Part shown: one piece after another, positions 4,674-7,855 of the stretch
Layout of the letters: every line of letters begins with the position of its first letter
How positions within the stretch are numbered: position 1 is the first letter of the stretch
NCBI GenBank assembly: GCA_902766545.1
Contig: CACXEC010000077.1
Coordinates: forward strand, 1-7,855
Reading direction: 5' to 3'
Source: an uncultured Erysipelotrichaceae bacterium
Lineage (GTDB): Bacteria; Bacillota_I; Bacilli_A; RF39; UBA660
Length of the DNA stretch: 7,855 bases
Program-made: the position numbers and the translations under genes
The notes under the pieces: generated by a model
Told to the model about the DNA's origin: nothing
Seen by the model: only the letters and a program-made list of their open reading frames with translations
The model's database searches: none

Positions 4674-7144
4674 AAAAATTATTTAGTTTTATAGTAAAGA
4701 TAAGCCCCATTTTGGTGCTTTCTTTTTTAACAATAGGATATGCGGTTATTTTTAGGGATTTAGATATTTTAGGAACCCTTAATATTAAAAAAATGGGTAA
4801 AGTAGAAATCGTTAGTTTAGAATTAGATTCATCTTTATCTAATCCGCTTAGTCAATATGGATCCATTATTTTAGATCCTGCGACAGGAAATGTAACTTTA
4901 GATTATGATTTTAGTTTAACCGGAGAAAACGAACCAACAACTTATGAGGCAACATATTTAGTTACAATTAATAATAAAAGTCCTTTTAATTATACATATA
5001 CAGGATTTAATTTGAATTCTGATGTAAGTTTAAGTAATGCTAACCATGGTGGTGCAACAGTTAATTATCAATTAGATTCTACTAATGCTAATAATACTTT
5101 AAATCCAGGAGATACATTATATCCAAATACCGTAGGGGTATCTGCTATTAAGGTAAGCATTACAGTATCTTCAAGCGCTACAATTAACATTTCTGTAGAT
5201 GGTGATGGTTCAGTAGACTTAGATGTTCAAGATGAAGGAGAATTATTAGCTTCCTTAAATGATTCAGAAGTAAATTTAAGGGGTACTGATACGATAGACT
5301 GTTTTAATGTATCAGTAATAAACACTTATACATATGAACGAAATATTGAGTTTTTTTCCAGCAATAAGAATTTCAATCTAGTTGATAGTAGCGGTAATGC
5401 TCTTGGATTGTTTCATATAGGTGCTCCTGATGACAACGATACAACAGCTAATAACAAAACATTTGAAATATGTATGAAAGTTAATCAAGGATCAACTTTT
5501 GTAGGTGACACATCAAAAACTACCATAACATTATCATCAGGATCTATAAATAATCAATTGGTTGGAACATTAAGAGTTTTAGTAGATAAGGAACCATCAC
5601 CACCAAGAGATGAGTTACCACCAGAGATTAGTAATGTAACATTTTCTAAAACTAAATATAATACCGGATCTAATACTTTGACAGTCTACGCATCATGGAA
5701 TGGATCAGATGCTGAAAACAGTGAAATAGACGGTTATTATGTTAAACTATATGATGCAAATGATAACTCATTGCAAGGGACATTTCCTACTAATTCTGAT
5801 TTAAATAACTTCTCATTCGATTTAAGTAGTGACTTTTTAACAAATAATAGTGCTAATATAAACTCACATCAATATTATATAAAAGTTTATGGCAAGGATG
5901 CTATTGGAAATAACGGTAGTGGATATTGTAATGAAACAACAAGCACATATTGTGCAAAATCATCAAATATAAGCTTAAAATACGCTTTTACAGTAACTAC
6001 ATCAGGAACAAATACAACTTTTGGAAACAATAAAACAGCTTATTTTGGTAACGACTATACAATTCAATTAGGCCCTTCATCATCAAGCTATGAACTACCT
6101 GATACTATAACTGTAAAAAGAACTGGAACTTCTGCAAATCTAACTTCGGGAACCCATTATACATATACTAAAAATAATAATGGCTCTGGAACTGTAAAAA
6201 TTCTTGCAAGCCAGGTAACTAACAATTTATCAATAACTGCTAATTCAACTAGTAGTAGTGGTGGTGGAACATGTCTAATAGAAGGTACTAAAATTAGACT
6301 TGCAAATGGAAAAGTCAAAAACATTGAGGATATCAAATACACTGATCTACTAGCAGTATATTCTCATGAAGAGGGCAGAATAGTTTATGAATATCCGATT
6401 TGGATTGAACAAGAAACAGAAGCAAATGAATATCAAAAAACATACTTTAATGATGGAACATATATAGAGACATATTTAAACCATGGATTATTTAGTATTG
6501 ACAGTATGAAATATGTTAATATTTTAGATAAAGAAAACTTACATGAAGGAACTAGAGTTGTAAAAATTGATGAATCTGGCAACATAAAAATTGTATCCGT
6601 AGTAAAACAAGAAACATATCATAAGCCAATTAAATATTATCACGTTTCATCAGTTAGATATCATAATATAATTGCTAATGACCTATTAACAACCGATGGA
6701 GTATTAAAAGTGTCTAATATGTATACATTTAATAGAGATCTAACTTGGGGGCCAGATCGCGATTTATTCCTAAAAGAAATTGAAAATGATACAGAGTATG
6801 ACTTACCAGTATTTCCTAGACATATTTATAAAGGTTTTAGAGGACCTGAGACTAAGAAATTATTCGATCAAGGAACACTTGGACTTGAAGAATATGTAAG
6901 ATTATTAAATGGTCATATTTCTCCACCAATAATGGATGATGATGGAAATAATCTATGGATGATTGGTACTAGTGATGGAAGAGAAGAATTACTTAAAGAG
7001 GGAAGTGTATACAAAGTACCAATTCCTAAGTATCATAAAGGAATATTTGTTGGATGGTATAATACAGGCGATAATAAGTATTATCAACCAGGAGAAACGT
7101 TTACAGTAGACTATTCTATGTATTTAGAAGCTATATACAAATAA
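4670..7144 (+). CDS. Large secreted surface protein with SipW-type signal, beta-sandwich domains, Hint domain and C-terminal InlB-type repeat
   Basis: The product is 824 residues. AAAGG lies nine bases before the ATG, which overlaps the previous stop (ATGA). The signal is hydrophobic (~6-24) ending LTIGYA, then VIFRDLDILGTLNI, parallel to the first operon protein. Residues ~45-305 are Asn/Ser/Thr-rich beta domains of TasA-like character. The acidic/Pro linker PSPPRDELPPE (~309-319) leads to an FN3-like domain (~320-425), then an Ig-like gut-Firmicutes repeat (~438-524: YAFTVTTSGTN ... LPDTITV ... NLSITA). SSSGGGT (528-534) precedes the Hint domain (~535-675): C535-LIEGTKIRLANGKVKNIEDI, block B as ETYLNHGLF (H605), and the end RYHNIIANDLLTTDG (H665, N666). 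Residues ~676-790 are a post-Hint extension with GFRGPETKKLFDQG. The end (791-824, GIFVGWYNTGD ... LEAIYK) is an InlB/Listeria-Bacteroides-type repeat. There is no LPXTG motif. It is likely exported by the SipW-type peptidase and self-processed by Hint; the latter is inference. Confidence 0.85.
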   Translation: MKKLFSFIVKISPILVLSFLTIGYAVIFRDLDILGTLNIKKMGKVEIVSLELDSSLSNPLSQYGSIILDPATGNVTLDYDFSLTGENEPTTYEATYLVTINNKSPFNYTYTGFNLNSDVSLSNANHGGATVNYQLDSTNANNTLNPGDTLYPNTVGVSAIKVSITVSSSATINISVDGDGSVDLDVQDEGELLASLNDSEVNLRGTDTIDCFNVSVINTYTYERNIEFFSSNKNFNLVDSSGNALGLFHIGAPDDNDTTANNKTFEICMKVNQGSTFVGDTSKTTITLSSGSINNQLVGTLRVLVDKEPSPPRDELPPEISNVTFSKTKYNTGSNTLTVYASWNGSDAENSEIDGYYVKLYDANDNSLQGTFPTNSDLNNFSFDLSSDFLTNNSANINSHQYYIKVYGKDAIGNNGSGYCNETTSTYCAKSSNISLKYAFTVTTSGTNTTFGNNKTAYFGNDYTIQLGPSSSSYELPDTITVKRTGTSANLTSGTHYTYTKNNNGSGTVKILASQVTNNLSITANSTSSSGGGTCLIEGTKIRLANGKVKNIEDIKYTDLLAVYSHEEGRIVYEYPIWIEQETEANEYQKTYFNDGTYIETYLNHGLFSIDSMKYVNILDKENLHEGTRVVKIDESGNIKIVSVVKQETYHKPIKYYHVSSVRYHNIIANDLLTTDGVLKVSNMYTFNRDLTWGPDRDLFLKEIENDTEYDLPVFPRHIYKGFRGPETKKLFDQGTLGLEEYVRLLNGHISPPIMDDDGNNLWMIGTSDGREELLKEGSVYKVPIPKYHKGIFVGWYNTGDNKYYQPGETFTVDYSMYLEAIYK

Positions 7145-7168
7145 AAACTGATTATTAAATCAGTTTTT
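7143..7168. terminator. Bidirectional intrinsic terminator between convergent genes
   Basis: AAAAACTGATT (7143-7153), loop ATTA, and AATCAGTTTTT (7158-7168) make a perfect 11-bp stem flanked by A-runs and T-runs, so it can end transcription on both strands. Two of the three bases of the TAA stop of the large surface protein (7142-7144) lie in one arm, and the TGA of the reverse-strand gene (7160-7162) lies wholly in the other. Confidence 0.88.
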
Positions 7169-7855
7169 TCTTTTATTTAAAATAAATAATAATAAAACTA
7201 AAACTAAAGAAGAAAAAGATATAATAATTCCAATATTTAAACCTGGCGGAAAATACTTAAATTCAATTACATGATTCCCTTTTTTTAGCTTCAAACCAAT
7301 AATTGAATCATTTATAAGCGGTGTAATATTTTCTTTTTTATTATCAACATAAATAGACCAGCCTTTATCATTTGGTATTCCAGTGAATAATATTCCATCA
7401 TAATCCATATTAATATTACCTATAAAGTGAGCATCATTTATATATTTTTTTATTTCAAATGAATTATTTTTAATATTATTAATTAATTTTTCGTATTCAC
7501 TATAATCAACCACAAAGACTTGATACAAATAATCTTTAAAATCACCAAAAGGTTCTACTAATAGATTTATTACATCGTCTTTAAAAATTTCAATGGGATA
7601 TTTTCCATTAAAATTAATCTCTTTACCATTTATTTCAAGTTTATAATTTGTATTATCTTTTGAGGTTTTATAATAGTTTTGAATATATATAAAAGAATGG
7701 ATTGTACTCTTATAATAAAACTTAATATATGAATTATCTCCATTAGTAATGCATATATTTTCCGAACAATTAACATTTTTTTCAACTGGATCTATTTTTT
7801 TTATTATGTTTTTCTCATTTTTATTAATTATTTTAACTAAATTATTAATATTATC
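7160..7855 (-). CDS. YfhO-family membrane protein, C-terminal part
   Basis: The reverse frame is open from the window edge at 7855 to the TGA at 7160-7162, giving 231 visible C-terminal residues; the 5' part is outside. The visible part is an extracytoplasmic beta-rich domain, with YIQNYYKTSKDNTNYKLEI and, closer to the end, DGILFTGIPNDKGWSIYVDNKK, ending in HVIEFKYFPPGLNIG, one membrane helix and the Lys/Arg tail NKRKN. The 'f-t-s-iPyd-GW-vyvDGkk ... GxHxIefkY-PpG' run is typical of the C-terminal end of YfhO-type polytopic proteins (large GT-C-like proteins, about 850 residues), which act in glycosylating teichoic or lipoteichoic acids in Bacillus and Listeria. The TTG at 7526-7528 is not the start. 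It converges on the surface operon through a shared terminator and is transcribed separately. Confidence 0.85.
   Translation of the reverse strand, partial: DNINNLVKIINKNEKNIIKKIDPVEKNVNCSENICITNGDNSYIKFYYKSTIHSFIYIQNYYKTSKDNTNYKLEINGKEINFNGKYPIEIFKDDVINLLVEPFGDFKDYLYQVFVVDYSEYEKLINNIKNNSFEIKKYINDAHFIGNINMDYDGILFTGIPNDKGWSIYVDNKKENITPLINDSIIGLKLKKGNHVIEFKYFPPGLNIGIIISFSSLVLVLLLFILNKRKN

Noticed and set aside
6157..6342. Reverse-strand 61-codon open frame opposite the Hint domain start
   Set aside because: It is antisense to the conserved C535 block; its apparent coding arises from Ser/Gly codons on the other strand.
6272..6700. True splicing intein with homing endonuclease
   Set aside because: The domain is only ~140 residues, has no LAGLIDADG segment, lacks the final HN and +1 nucleophile, and the flanking protein is not a typical intein host.
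3633..7162. TGA recoding (Mycoplasma-type code)
   Set aside because: TGA ends two genes at sensible places, including an ATGA overlap, and Trp is written TGG.

Overview
The window is low-GC, AT-rich bacterial DNA with compact genes and Shine-Dalgarno sites. It looks like a Firmicutes/Bacilli-type Gram-positive, possibly one of the poorly cultured gut Bacilli lineages; this taxonomic call is inference. TGA works as a stop: it ends the 346-residue membrane protein inside an ATGA overlap and ends the YfhO-like gene. Tryptophan is TGG, so this is not a code-4 Mycoplasma.

Layout. (1) 1-1139 (+) is the C-terminal part of a large serine recombinase, cut by the window start; it is probably the integrase at one end of an integrative element. 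(2) Five bases after its stop, on the other strand, lies 1145-1753 (-), the N-terminal two thirds of a NitT/TauT/NMT1-type ABC transporter substrate-binding protein. Its homology ends abruptly at the recombinase. The simplest reading is that the element inserted into this gene and that the boundary lies at about 1139-1165. (3) 1902-7144 (+) is a tight four-gene operon behind a good sigma-A-type promoter: a small TasA/camelysin-like surface protein, a SipW-type (ER/archaeal-type) signal peptidase fused to a large multi-membrane N-terminal domain, a two-pass membrane protein resembling DUF5305, and an 824-residue surface protein with beta-sandwich domains, a Hint (hedgehog/intein) domain and a C-terminal InlB-type repeat. 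(4) A hairpin at 7143-7168 terminates this operon and the convergent gene. (5) 7160-7855 (-) is the C-terminal end of a YfhO-family membrane protein, cut by the window end.

How it fits together. The first and last operon products share a SipW-cognate signal (a hydrophobic stretch, then S/T-I-G-F/Y-A, then R-x-L-x-h-x-G-T). The signal peptidase encoded between them has the Ser/His catalytic arrangement of the SipW class. The operon is therefore best read as a dedicated export and assembly unit for a cell-surface layer or fibre, in which the large Hint protein may undergo self-cleavage or ester-type attachment after export. The DUF5305-like protein would be a membrane partner of the peptidase or of assembly.

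Three long, near-perfect inverted repeats lie inside the coding sequences of the signal peptidase and the DUF5305-like gene (17-bp, 12-bp and 19-bp stems). The protein sequence does not explain them, and they may be RNA hairpins that set the ratio of the products.
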